A DNA stretch of 18,898 nucleotides from DATEDA01 sp963789885 (GCA_963789885.1 CAWBNB010000026.1:1-18898); one strand, 5' to 3'; counted from the first letter of the stretch, positions 5,234 through 12,030 are shown. Numbers and translations are program-made. Notes: generated by a model from the sequence alone, not told the origin.

Positions 5234-7633
5234 ATGCAATTTCCGGAAAGCTGGCTGCGCACGATGGTCGACCCGGCGTTGACCACGGAGGCGCTCGCGC
5301 ACCTCCTGACGATGTCGGGTCTCGAGGTCGAGGCGATCGACCCGGTGGCACCGGCGTTCTCGAAGGTCGTGGTCGGACAGGTGCTCGAGGTCGCGCGCCA
5401 CCCGAACGCGGACAAGCTCACGGTATGCAAGGTCGACGCGGGGCAGGGAAGCCCGCTCGCGATCGTTTGCGGCGCGCCGAACGTCGCGGCGGGAATGAAG
5501 GCGCCGGTCGCGCTCGTGGGCGCGGTGCTACCGGGGATGGCGATCACGCAGACGGCGGTGCGCGGGGTCGAGTCGCAGGGGATGCTGTGCTCGGCGCGGG
5601 AGCTTGGCCTGTCGGACGATCACTCCGGGTTGCTCGCTCTGCCGGCCGACGCCCCGGTCGGGCGCAATGTGCGCGAAGTGCTCGGCCTCGAGGATCGGGT
5701 CCTCACGATCAAACTGACGCCGAACCGTGCCGATTGTCTCTCGGTGCTGGGCATCGCCCGGGAGGTTGCAGCGCTGACCGGCACCAGGCTCACGCTGCCG
5801 GAGACACGGTCGGTCCCCCGGAGGATCGACGCGACCTTCCCGGTGAAGATTTCCGACCCATCAGGCTGCGGTCGTTTCGCTGGGCGCGTGATCCGCAACG
5901 TGAACGCCGGGGCGCCGACCCCGGACTGGATGAAGCGCCGCCTCGAGCGCGCGGGACAGCGCTCGATCTCCGCGCTGGTGGACGTCACGAACTACGTGAT
6001 GCTCGAGCTGGGCCGTCCGCTGCACGTCTACGACCTCGACAAGCTCGAGGGCGGCATCGACGTTCGCTTCGGACGCGGCGGGGAAAGCGTGAAGCTGCTC
6101 AACGAGCAGACGGTGGAGGTGTACCCGGACGTCCTGGCGATCACCGACGCGAGCGGTCCGATCGGGCTCGCCGGCATCATGGGCGGCGACAGCACGAAGG
6201 CGGACCTCGGCACCCGGAACGTGTTCCTCGAATCCGCGTTCTTCTTCCCGGACGCGATCGCGGGCCGCGCGCGGCGCTACAACTTCGCGAGCGATGCCTC
6301 GCACCGCTTCGAGCGCGGCGTGGATTTCGACAACGAGGTGCAGGGGATCGAGCGCGCGACCGCGCTCGTCCTCGAGATCTGCGGCGGCGAGCCCGGGCCC
6401 ACGGTCGATACTGTCGCGAAGCTCCCCGAGCGCAAGCCCGTCCGCATGCGCGTCGCGCGCGCGCAGAAGGTCATCGGCGTCCCTGTGCCGGCCGACGAGA
6501 TGACCGGGATCTTCCAGCGGCTCGGTCTCGCGGCGACCCGGTCCGGGCGGGGCGCGGACGAGGCGTTTGTGGTCACGCCGCCGTCCTACCGCTTCGATAT
6601 CGAGATCGAGGAGGACCTGGTCGAGGAGGTAGCGCGGGTCCACGGGTTCGATCGCATCCCTGCGCATCCGCCGGTCGTTCCGGCGGTCATGCACGCGCGC
6701 GCCGAGGAACGGCGGTCGCTGCACGACCTCCGCGCCCAGCTCGCCGCGGCCGACTACCAGGAGGTCGTCAACTTCAGTTTCGTCGACGAGGCCTGGGAGC
6801 GGGATCTCGCGGGGAACGCGAATCCGATCCGGCTCCTGAATCCGATCGCCAGCCAGCTCGCCGTGATGCGTACGACACTTGTGAGCAGCCTCGTCGCAAA
6901 CGTCCGCTACAACCTCAACCGCAAGGTCTCGCGCATGCGGCTGTTCGAGATCGGGCGGGTGTTCGCACGCGACCCGACCGTGAGGGATGGCGAGCTCGAC
7001 GTCGCGGGCATCCGGCAACCGATGCACGTCGGCGCGATCGGCTACGGCCCGGCGTTCGAAGAGCAATGGGGAGTCCGACCGACCCGACCGGTCGATTTCT
7101 TCGATCTGAAGGGCGACGTCGAGCTGCTCGTCGCGCCGCGCCAGGCGCGGTTCGTGAACGCCGCGCACCCGGCGCTGCACCCGGGCCGGTCAGCCCGGAT
7201 CGAGCTGGATGGGGTCGCGATAGGGTGGATCGGGGAGCTGCACCCCGAGTGGCAGCAGAAATACGAGCTCCCGGGGCCGGCAGTGGTCTTCGAGCTCGCC
7301 TGCGAGCCCCTCCTGACCGTTCCGCTCCCTCGGTACAGCGAGGTTTCGAAGTTCCCCGCCGTGATCCGGGACCTGGCGGTCGTGGTGGCGGACGGGGTGC
7401 CGGCGGATGCCGTGCTGGAAGCCCTGCGGGGGGCCCGCCCGGGACTGGTGCAGGAGGTCTGGATCTTCGACCTTTACCGCGGGGAAAGTGTGGGAAAAGG
7501 CAGAAAAAGCCTTGCGTTTCGGGTAGTTATGCAAGATACTGCTAAGACACTTACAGATGCCGAAGTAGACGCCGCCATGGCGCAGCTGGCACAGCTCCTG
7601 AGAGACCGGTTCGGCGCAGAACGACGGAGTTAG
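5234..7633 (+). CDS. pheT: Phenylalanine-tRNA ligase beta subunit
   Basis: The beta subunit recognises tRNA-Phe and edits mischarged Tyr. The 799 residues are close to E. coli (795). Domains in order: an N-terminal piece with LLTMSGLEVEAID; an OB-fold tRNA-binding domain (about 40-150) with HPNADKLTVCKVDAG and RGVESQGMLCSARELGL; the B3/4 editing domain (about 210-385) with DVTNYVMLELGRPLHVYDLD; the B5 domain (about 400-480) ending YRFDIEIEEDLVEEVARVHG; a catalytic-like core; and a C-terminal ferredoxin-fold anticodon-binding domain (about 700-799) with KFPAVIRDLAVVV. It follows pheS by 7 bp and ihfA starts 10 bp downstream. The last 140 bp are noticeably less GC-rich than the rest. Confidence 0.97.
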   Translation: MQFPESWLRTMVDPALTTEALAHLLTMSGLEVEAIDPVAPAFSKVVVGQVLEVARHPNADKLTVCKVDAGQGSPLAIVCGAPNVAAGMKAPVALVGAVLPGMAITQTAVRGVESQGMLCSARELGLSDDHSGLLALPADAPVGRNVREVLGLEDRVLTIKLTPNRADCLSVLGIAREVAALTGTRLTLPETRSVPRRIDATFPVKISDPSGCGRFAGRVIRNVNAGAPTPDWMKRRLERAGQRSISALVDVTNYVMLELGRPLHVYDLDKLEGGIDVRFGRGGESVKLLNEQTVEVYPDVLAITDASGPIGLAGIMGGDSTKADLGTRNVFLESAFFFPDAIAGRARRYNFASDASHRFERGVDFDNEVQGIERATALVLEICGGEPGPTVDTVAKLPERKPVRMRVARAQKVIGVPVPADEMTGIFQRLGLAATRSGRGADEAFVVTPPSYRFDIEIEEDLVEEVARVHGFDRIPAHPPVVPAVMHARAEERRSLHDLRAQLAAADYQEVVNFSFVDEAWERDLAGNANPIRLLNPIASQLAVMRTTLVSSLVANVRYNLNRKVSRMRLFEIGRVFARDPTVRDGELDVAGIRQPMHVGAIGYGPAFEEQWGVRPTRPVDFFDLKGDVELLVAPRQARFVNAAHPALHPGRSARIELDGVAIGWIGELHPEWQQKYELPGPAVVFELACEPLLTVPLPRYSEVSKFPAVIRDLAVVVADGVPADAVLEALRGARPGLVQEVWIFDLYRGESVGKGRKSLAFRVVMQDTAKTLTDAEVDAAMAQLAQLLRDRFGAERRS
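7512..7540 (+). promoter_or_regulatory. Possible internal promoter for ihfA inside pheT
   Basis: Within the AT-richer end of pheT, TTGCGT (7512-7517) and GATACT (7535-7540) are spaced 17 bp apart and lie about 100 bp before the ihfA start. Both boxes match sigma-70 consensus only partly. E. coli ihfA is known to be served by a promoter inside pheT, which makes the location sensible. This is a weak call. Confidence 0.25.
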
Positions 7634-7643
7634 GGAGATCCGA

Positions 7644-7967
7644 ATGACCCTCACGAAGGCCGAGCTGGCCGACATGCTGTTCGAGAAGGTCGGCCTCAAC
7701 AAGCGCGAGGCCAAGGACATGGTGGAGGCGTTCTTCGAGGAGATCCGGGTCGCCCTCGAGAACGGGGAGAGCGTCAAGTTGTCCGGGTTTGGCAACTTCC
7801 AGCTCCGGGACAAGCCCCAGCGCCCGGGTCGCAACCCGAAGACCGGCGAGGAGATCCCGATCACGGCCCGCCGGGTCGTGACGTTCCACGCCAGCCAGAA
7901 ACTGAAGGCCCTCGTCGAGCAGGCACACGGTGGAAGCCACCAGCAACAATCGGGCAGCGAAGGTTAG
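7644..7967 (+). CDS. ihfA: Integration host factor alpha subunit
   Basis: IHF-alpha pairs with IHF-beta to bend DNA sharply at specific sites, acting in transcription, replication initiation and site-specific recombination. The 107 residues are slightly longer than E. coli (99). The HU/IHF fold is clear: the helical N-terminus MTLTKAELADMLFEKVGLNK, then VKLSGFGNFQLRDKPQRPGR, the beta-arm tip with NPKTGEEIPI, and the closing VVTFHASQKLKALVE. GGGAG at 7634-7638 precedes the ATG at 7644 closely. Its position right after pheT identifies the alpha rather than the beta subunit, whose gene usually follows rpsA. Its C-terminal codons overlap the start of the merR-like gene by 38 bp. Confidence 0.96.
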   Translation: MTLTKAELADMLFEKVGLNKREAKDMVEAFFEEIRVALENGESVKLSGFGNFQLRDKPQRPGRNPKTGEEIPITARRVVTFHASQKLKALVEQAHGGSHQQQSGSEG

Positions 7968-8328
7968 CCTTCCGCCGATCCCGGCGAAGCGCTACTTCAC
8001 CATCGGTGAGGTGAGTGAGCTATGCGGCGTGAAGCCGCACGTGCTGCGCTACTGGGAGCAGGAATTCACCCAGCTGAAGCCGGTGAAACGGCGCGGCAAC
8101 CGGCGCTACTACCAGCACCACGAGGTGCTGCTCATCCGGCGCATCCGCGAGCTGCTCTACGAGCAGGGCTTCACCATCAGCGGCGCGCGCAACCGCCTGG
8201 ACGAGACGATGCGCGAGCGCGGCGGGAACGCGAGCAAGGCAGTCGACGTGCAGGTCGCGCCCGGCCCCGCGGATCTCCAGCGCATCCGTCGCGAGCTCTC
8301 CAGCGTCATCGACTACCTGAGCGGCTGA
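7930..8328 (+). CDS. MerR-family transcriptional regulator
   Basis: The 132-residue protein carries an N-terminal MerR winged helix-turn-helix (about 20-90): RYFTIGEVSELCGVKPHVLR, then YWEQEF, the wing with RRGNRRYYQHHEVLLI, and a second helix pair with RELLYEQGFTISGARNRL. A short dimerisation helix may follow; there is no visible metal- or drug-binding domain. The only plausible start is GTG at 7930, inside ihfA in another frame, which implies translational coupling. A MerR-like gene between ihfA and tRNA-Pro is common in beta- and gammaproteobacteria, but its regulon is not known to me. The gene ends 45 bp before tRNA-Pro. Confidence 0.9.
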   Translation: MEATSNNRAAKVSLPPIPAKRYFTIGEVSELCGVKPHVLRYWEQEFTQLKPVKRRGNRRYYQHHEVLLIRRIRELLYEQGFTISGARNRLDETMRERGGNASKAVDVQVAPGPADLQRIRRELSSVIDYLSG

Positions 8329-8353
8329 GCCCGCGACGGGCCCGGTCCATCCC

Positions 8354-8361
8354 TATACAAT
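8354..8361 (+). promoter_or_regulatory. Possible -10 box for tRNA-Pro
   Basis: TATACAAT, containing TACAAT (five of six matches to TATAAT), lies 12 bp before the mature tRNA 5' end and is followed by a GC-rich discriminator region, usual for stable-RNA promoters. No convincing -35 box is seen at the right distance, because that position overlaps the GC-rich end of the merR spacer. Confidence 0.4.
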
Positions 8362-8373
8362 TCGCGTTCCGGT

Positions 8374-8450
8374 CGGGGCGTAGCGCAGCCTGGTAGCGCA
8401 CCTGCATGGGGTGCAGGGGGTCGAGTGTTCGAATCACTTCGCCCCGACCA
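8374..8450 (+). tRNA. tRNA-Pro (anticodon GGG)
   Basis: The 77-nt cloverleaf is complete. The acceptor CGGGGCG (8374-8380) pairs with CGCCCCG (8440-8446). The D-arm has GCGC stems around AGCCTGGTA. The anticodon stem CCTGC/GCAGG encloses ATGGGGT, giving anticodon GGG. The T-arm is GAGTG-TTCGAAT-CACTT, and discriminator A and CCA are encoded. It reads CCC and CCU proline codons. Its 3' half is the target of the integration that follows: from 8402 onward the sequence is identical to the distal repeat at 11975. Integration has therefore rebuilt an intact tRNA at the left junction, as is usual for tRNA-targeting elements. Confidence 0.98.
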
Positions 8451-8457
8451 AAATCAA
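8402..8457 (+). repeat. Left attachment repeat (attL) in the 3' half of tRNA-Pro
   Basis: These 56 bp run from the 3' side of the anticodon stem, CTGCATGGGG, through CCA and seven bases beyond, AAATCAA. They are repeated exactly at 11975-12030 in the same orientation. The length, the tRNA 3' location and the direct orientation are those of att sites made by tyrosine recombinases. Confidence 0.95.
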
Positions 8458-8471
8458 CGGCGTCCGCCGAA

Positions 8472-8732
8472 TCAGGAGTTTGTCATAACCGACTCGATGA
8501 CCTCGCCGTTGGGTTCGACGAGGCGCACGCGCACGGTGGTCCCGCTCGCCGCCGCCGCGCGCAGATCGTGCAGCGCCCGAGCGTAGTCCGGATTCGTGCG
8601 GGGCATCCGATAGATCCTTGCCGATTCGAGGAACTTCACCGTCGCGTGGTCGGGCTTCTCGTTCACGCGCGCCACCGTCAGACGGCGCTCGCGCTGGCCG
8701 ACGTCGGCAGCACTACCCTTGAACTTCGGCAT
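8472..8732 (-). CDS. 86-aa protein resembling a stand-alone protein-glutaminase pro-domain
   Basis: No named family is recognised, but residues about 18-84 can be aligned by eye with residues about 10-75 of the protein-glutaminase just upstream. Shared patterns are LTVARV against VTVAGI, ARIYRMP against QRIFSLP, ALHDLRAAAASG against LLKEALEKRI, TVRVRL against PVKVRL, and VIESV against LIQRV. The same stretch in known protein-glutaminases is an inhibitory propeptide. There is no signal peptide, membrane segment or cysteine. GGAGG lies directly before the ATG, which is 19 bp beyond the glutaminase stop, so the two genes are surely cotranscribed. The likely role is an inhibitor or immunity protein; this is inference. 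An alternative is an unrelated small domain that converged on the same pattern. Confidence 0.7.
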   Translation of the reverse strand: MPKFKGSAADVGQRERRLTVARVNEKPDHATVKFLESARIYRMPRTNPDYARALHDLRAAAASGTTVRVRLVEPNGEVIESVMTNS

Positions 8733-8751
8733 GTCCTCCGCGCCGCCGCTG

Positions 8752-9702
8752 TCAGCAGGTCGTCAGGTTCTGGTAGTTAATCAGCGTGGCTTCGGTAAGC
8801 GTGTAGCTCGGGTCAGTGCCGAAGGGGCTGTTCCATCCCGGCGTATAGGCCGAGCCCGGCTGGATCGAATAGGCGGACACTTTTGCGAGCGGGCTGCAAT
8901 TCTTGTTCTCTTGCGCCGACAGCCAAGTGCTCAAAAGCACGGGTTTGTCGAACATGCCGGGGTCAATCACCATCGCGAGCACGATCGAGAAGCTCCTCGG
9001 GAAGCCGGGCAGCCGCAACTTGAGCCGAACACGGACCAGCGGTGCGACGTGGTACCACCAGAACACGCAGCAGCCTCCCCACTTGTTCGCCCGCACGGCC
9101 AGCGTGTCGTCGTCGTACGGCGCGAAGCTGAACACTTTCTCACAGCAGTAGCGGTACCGCGTCGTGATGATCCGGCGCATCTGATGCGCGCGCGCATAGC
9201 ACCCGTCTCGGACGTATTGGAAGGGAATGCAGGGTGTTACCGAGTACGGGCCCGGCAGGTGGCACGAGAGCTGCGCGCAGAAATCGAAGATCTCCTTCGC
9301 CTTAGCATAGCTCGGGATGATCTTCGTGCAGCGGCGAAAGACGCGCCACTTGAGATAAGCGTCGACGATATTGAACTTGGTCGGGTCGATCTTTGCGACG
9401 TCGATCGGCACGATCCGGTCGGTTTCCGCCTTGTCGAGCGGGATCCGCGTCCGCGCAAACTCGTCGAGCTCCCGCTTGCTCGGTGCGCTGACCCGTTGGA
9501 TAAGCGGGCGCTTGGCATCGAGCCTGACTTTGACCGGGATGCGTTTTTCGAGCGCCTCCTTGAGCAGGCGTCGCGATTCGTCGGCGCCCTCGGGGAGCGA
9601 GAAAATCCGCTGCCGTTCGTTGAAGAGGTACTGGTACGACTTGTCCTTGCCTTTGCGAATGCCGGCGACGGTGACGAGGTCGGTTTCGCGGGTGATTACC
9701 AT
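8752..9702 (-). CDS. Protein-glutaminase (protein glutamine deamidase)
   Basis: Protein-glutaminases convert glutamine side chains of proteins to glutamate through a papain-like Cys-His-Asp triad. The 316 residues split into a cysteine-free N-terminal part (about 1-120) like the Chryseobacterium pro-region, and a catalytic part with 11 cysteines. Catalytic motifs are clear: DGCYARAHQM with C168, CCVFWWYHVA with H218, and VIDPGMF with D247. The surrounding CIPFQYVRDG and YCCEKVFSF also match. The ATG at 9702 has GGAG 8 bp upstream. Unlike the secreted Chryseobacterium enzyme it has no N-terminal signal peptide, so it either acts inside the cell or leaves by another route. The 86-aa partner gene follows. 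The likely host role is a toxin or effector; substrates are unknown. Confidence 0.85.
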   Translation of the reverse strand: MVITRETDLVTVAGIRKGKDKSYQYLFNERQRIFSLPEGADESRRLLKEALEKRIPVKVRLDAKRPLIQRVSAPSKRELDEFARTRIPLDKAETDRIVPIDVAKIDPTKFNIVDAYLKWRVFRRCTKIIPSYAKAKEIFDFCAQLSCHLPGPYSVTPCIPFQYVRDGCYARAHQMRRIITTRYRYCCEKVFSFAPYDDDTLAVRANKWGGCCVFWWYHVAPLVRVRLKLRLPGFPRSFSIVLAMVIDPGMFDKPVLLSTWLSAQENKNCSPLAKVSAYSIQPGSAYTPGWNSPFGTDPSYTLTEATLINYQNLTTC

Positions 9703-9797
9703 GGCGTGTCTCCCGGCGGTTGGCCTGGCGCGGAACGGTCGGTGCGGTCGTAAGGTGCAGGCGTCAGAAATGCGCGATCGGTGGGATTACTAGCGCC

Positions 9798-9846
9798 CAC
9801 GAGGCCTCCTCTCGCTTGCTGGTTGGGAAGGACAGGCCGCCTCGTG
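9798..9846 (-). terminator. Inverted repeat between the protease and glutaminase gene pairs
   Basis: CACGAGGC (9798-9805) pairs with GCCTCGTG (9839-9846) around a 33-nt loop, in the 165-bp spacer between the 156-aa gene and the glutaminase gene. Lying just past the 156-aa stop on the minus strand, it could end the first transcript or be an operator. No T-run follows on the minus strand, so it is not a canonical intrinsic terminator. The spacer is long enough to hold a separate glutaminase promoter, but I see no convincing boxes. Confidence 0.3.
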
Positions 9847-9867
9847 CTCGCGTGACCCTGCCGCAGC

Positions 9868-10338
9868 CTACTGGACGATAGGCTCGGCCCAAACGGCTTC
9901 ACCGGCGACCAGGATGCGGCGCCGTGTGCCGTCGGCTGCGGTACCAATGACCTCCCAGGCCAGCCGGTCGGGGTGACGATGATAGGAGAGTCGGGGACGT
10001 GAGAGCTGTTCGGATGAAAGCGCAATGCGCGACGCACGGGCAATGATCTGCGACTCATCCAGCCAGTCCTGCACTAGATGCGGATGCTCACCACGGTGGT
10101 CCCAGGCGGCGTACCGGTGGAACGTCCCGTCCCGTTCCAGCTGGATGAAGCCGAGCAGGCGAGCGGCGAGCGCGACCGGCACCACCCATCCAGCCATAGA
10201 TCCGTCGGGCGCGACGAGCGCGATCGGGTCAAGGATCCGTCCGCCCCTCCGCGCCAAGTCGTCGTCGGCGACGCGAGACAGCAAGACATCAGCCGCGATC
10301 GCTCGAGCCTCTTCCTGCGAAATCGAGCGCTCGCCCAT
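9868..10338 (-). CDS. 156-aa partner of the cysteine protease, pro-domain-like
   Basis: The protein is not a family I can name. It has no signal peptide, no membrane helix and no cysteine. Its two halves, around LVAPDGSMAGWVVPVALAAR and around PRLSYHRHPDRLAWEVIGTA, resemble in order and hydrophobic pattern two segments of the protease's N-terminal region: PVYDLNGQLLFWRIPL, and ARFVAYSFPKLGLQFLAQGK followed by a strand ending FTWVPVP. The resemblance is weak and by eye, with a PepSY-like flavour. The ATG at 10338 lies 4 bp past the protease stop, so translation is probably coupled. The gene pair parallels the glutaminase/86-aa pair. An inhibitor or folding-chaperone role is inferred; a substrate or cofactor role is not excluded. 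Confidence 0.6.
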   Translation of the reverse strand: MGERSISQEEARAIAADVLLSRVADDDLARRGGRILDPIALVAPDGSMAGWVVPVALAARLLGFIQLERDGTFHRYAAWDHRGEHPHLVQDWLDESQIIARASRIALSSEQLSRPRLSYHRHPDRLAWEVIGTAADGTRRRILVAGEAVWAEPIVQ

Positions 10339-10342
10339 GCGA

Positions 10343-11530
10343 TTAGGCCCGCTGCACAGCGGCTGTGAAGGTCCGCCGATAGCTAGATGTGTTGAAGTTC
10401 TCCCAACGCGTGATCACGCCGGCATTGGGCGGCCACGGATCGTAGACGAGCAGCCCCTGGAACGGGGGCTGACCAATTAGAGATAGAAAGCTTCGAGCGT
10501 AACCCGCGACCGTGCGCGAATGCCCTGGGATGAAGCTGATGAGCGGGCGGTTCTGGTTGACCTCGCTGACGAACTCCGTGAAGGTGGGGCTGGTATTCAT
10601 GTTGGCCACGAGCGCATTGCGGCTCAGGCTTTCGAGCGCCACCACGACGTCTCCGTCCCGCGAGTAGGGAAGCCCAATCGGGTTCGCCAGCGTACCGAGG
10701 CAGAGCTCCTGCGCGACACGGACCTGGGTGTACTCGTATCGGTAGAAGTCCAACACCATCTGGACGCTCGCGGCTACGCACCAGACGTTGGTCTCCTGGC
10801 CCCGCAGCTCGTAACAGGGCACGTGGTCGGTGCCGCGCGAGCTGTAGTGCAGCTCGCGCGTCTCCACCAGCTTGATGCGATCAGTGATTTTCAGACGCTC
10901 CTGAAAGAGCGCGCTATCGATGGTTGCCAGGTCCCGCACATTGATCTTGGGCCCGCGCCGCCAGCGGTTGATGCGGCTCATGTATCGCTCTTCACGCTCT
11001 GCCCGTTGATCGTCAGGCATCTCGTCGAGAAACGACCATCGCTCGAAGTTCGACGGGGTCTCGTAGCGATCGCTGCGGGTCGACGGCGGGACAGGTACCC
11101 AGGTGAAGAGCTCGAGGAGGACCAGCTCCTTGCCCTGCGCCAGGAACTGCAGTCCTAGTTTCGGGAAGCTGTACGCCACGAAACGCGCCTCGATGCCCTC
11201 CTTCACGCCAAGGGCACGCGCCGCCCTCGTGCCGGTCTTGAGCAGCGCGTCGGCGTCCCAGGCGGCGCCGCTGCCGCTGGCGATGTATGGATCGCCAACG
11301 GCCGGGTGCGCCGCGATGTCGACGTATCCCCCCTTCCCACGGGCCTCGCCGAGCGGGATACGCCAGAACAGGAGCTGACCATTCAGGTCGTAGACAGGTG
11401 TACGGCGATCGAGGGCAATCGGCGTGCGCTCGAGAGACTCGGGCAGCAGCCGCAGTGTTCGGAGATGATTGAGCTCCATCCACGCGACGAGCGGCAGATC
11501 TTTTGCGAGATTGGGCGACTGTGCAGCCAC
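10343..11530 (-). CDS. Papain-like cysteine protease (C39/C70-like)
   Basis: The C-terminal part has the papain-like triad in C39/C70 style. RGQETNVWCVAASVQMVLDF holds the oxyanion Gln (Q245) and nucleophile C251. PGHSRTVAGYAR holds H337, and LLVYDPWP holds D364. Residues about 1-150 form a separate N-terminal region, and 151-225 a linker with an Arg-rich patch. The frame opens at an ATG at 11605. I choose GTG at 11530 (395 residues) because GGAGG lies 8 bp upstream and the preceding 25 codons look non-coding. No signal peptide is seen with either start. It is the first of the four element genes, followed by the 156-aa gene after 4 bp. It could be a toxin, effector or maturation protease; the target is unknown. 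Confidence 0.75.
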   Translation of the reverse strand: MAAQSPNLAKDLPLVAWMELNHLRTLRLLPESLERTPIALDRRTPVYDLNGQLLFWRIPLGEARGKGGYVDIAAHPAVGDPYIASGSGAAWDADALLKTGTRAARALGVKEGIEARFVAYSFPKLGLQFLAQGKELVLLELFTWVPVPPSTRSDRYETPSNFERWSFLDEMPDDQRAEREERYMSRINRWRRGPKINVRDLATIDSALFQERLKITDRIKLVETRELHYSSRGTDHVPCYELRGQETNVWCVAASVQMVLDFYRYEYTQVRVAQELCLGTLANPIGLPYSRDGDVVVALESLSRNALVANMNTSPTFTEFVSEVNQNRPLISFIPGHSRTVAGYARSFLSLIGQPPFQGLLVYDPWPPNAGVITRWENFNTSSYRRTFTAAVQRA

Positions 11531-11974
11531 GGCTGTGCCTCCTGGATGCGGACGGTTCTGAAGACTAGTGGCCCCGGTGCAGACGCGGGCCTGAATTCCG
11601 TGCAAAGGGAATCACATTTGCGGCGACCGCACCATCCGGCAAAGGTACTAGTGCCAGACTTGATATACCGTGCCGTAACCAAATCGAAGTGGATCTGCAG
11701 CCGTCCCATAGCGGGCCGCACGTGGGGATGTGAGACGACCCGGGGGTTGAGATGCTTCATAGCAGACGGTTGTGAACTACCGCTGTGGGTCGTCTACAGC
11801 CGTTGAGATCTACACCCGGAAACGGTGATCGCGCGTCTGACCTCAGAGTTGGTCGAATCGGCTTGTCCCGAATCAACCGCCCGAAACAGGCAACTACTTG
11901 GGTCTAAAGGCCTGATCCGCGGAAGTGTTCGGGACAGTTTCGACCTAGGTTTCTGATAACGCTCGTTTCCGGAT
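11531..11974. other. Non-coding right end of the element
   Basis: These 444 bp lie between the protease start and the right repeat and contain no supported gene on either strand. They must hold the promoter of the leftward gene set; a TATATC-like box on the minus strand near 11660-11665 is the best guess but lacks a good -35. Two ACTAGTG motifs (near 11564 and 11648) and the nested inverted repeat at 11851-11945 are the only other structures seen. An integrase gene would be expected near one end of such an element and is not here. Confidence 0.6.
11851..11945. repeat. Nested inverted repeat next to the right attachment site
   Basis: GGTCGAA (11851-11857) and TGTCCCGAA (11864-11872) recur inverted as TTCGGGACA (11928-11936) and TTCGACC (11939-11945). 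This gives 16 paired bases in two blocks around a 55-bp centre, ending 30 bp before the right repeat. A further TGTCCCGAA lies at 12058-12066, outside the element. It could be recombinase or excisionase binding sites, or an operator. Confidence 0.6.
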
Positions 11975-12030
11975 CTGCATGGGGTGCAGGGGGTCGAGTG
12001 TTCGAATCACTTCGCCCCGACCAAAATCAA
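11975..12030 (+). repeat. Right attachment repeat (attR), displaced tRNA-Pro 3' end
   Basis: This is an exact 56-bp copy of 8402-8457, from the anticodon stem through CCA to AAATCAA, in the same orientation. No acceptor 5' strand or D-arm precedes it, so it is not a functional tRNA. It marks the chromosome-side end of the integrated element. Confidence 0.95.

Larger units (their letters stand above)
8402..12030. mobile_element. 3.57-kb integrated element in tRNA-Pro with no integrase
   Basis: The segment is bounded by perfect 56-bp direct repeats, and one repeat-to-repeat unit is 3,573 bp. It holds four genes, all on the minus strand and read back toward the tRNA: cysteine protease, 156-aa protein, protein-glutaminase and 86-aa protein. 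No reading frame resembles an integrase, excisionase, replication or mobilisation protein, and only 14 bp separate the left repeat from the first gene. The right repeat is under no obvious selection yet is unchanged, which suggests recent integration. It may be a satellite moved by an integrase supplied in trans, or the remainder of a larger island after deletion. Confidence 0.8.

Noticed and set aside
5425..7545. 706-codon plus-strand frame inside pheT
   Set aside because: It is a shadow frame, rich in Arg, Gly and Ala without any motif, fully overlapping a confident pheT.
8719..9753. 344-codon plus-strand frame
   Set aside because: It is antisense to the protein-glutaminase gene. The minus frame carries catalytic motifs and a ribosome binding site; this one has neither.
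11531..11605. N-terminal extension of the protease to ATG 11605
   Set aside because: A better ribosome binding site precedes the GTG at 11530, and the 25 extra residues have no conserved character.
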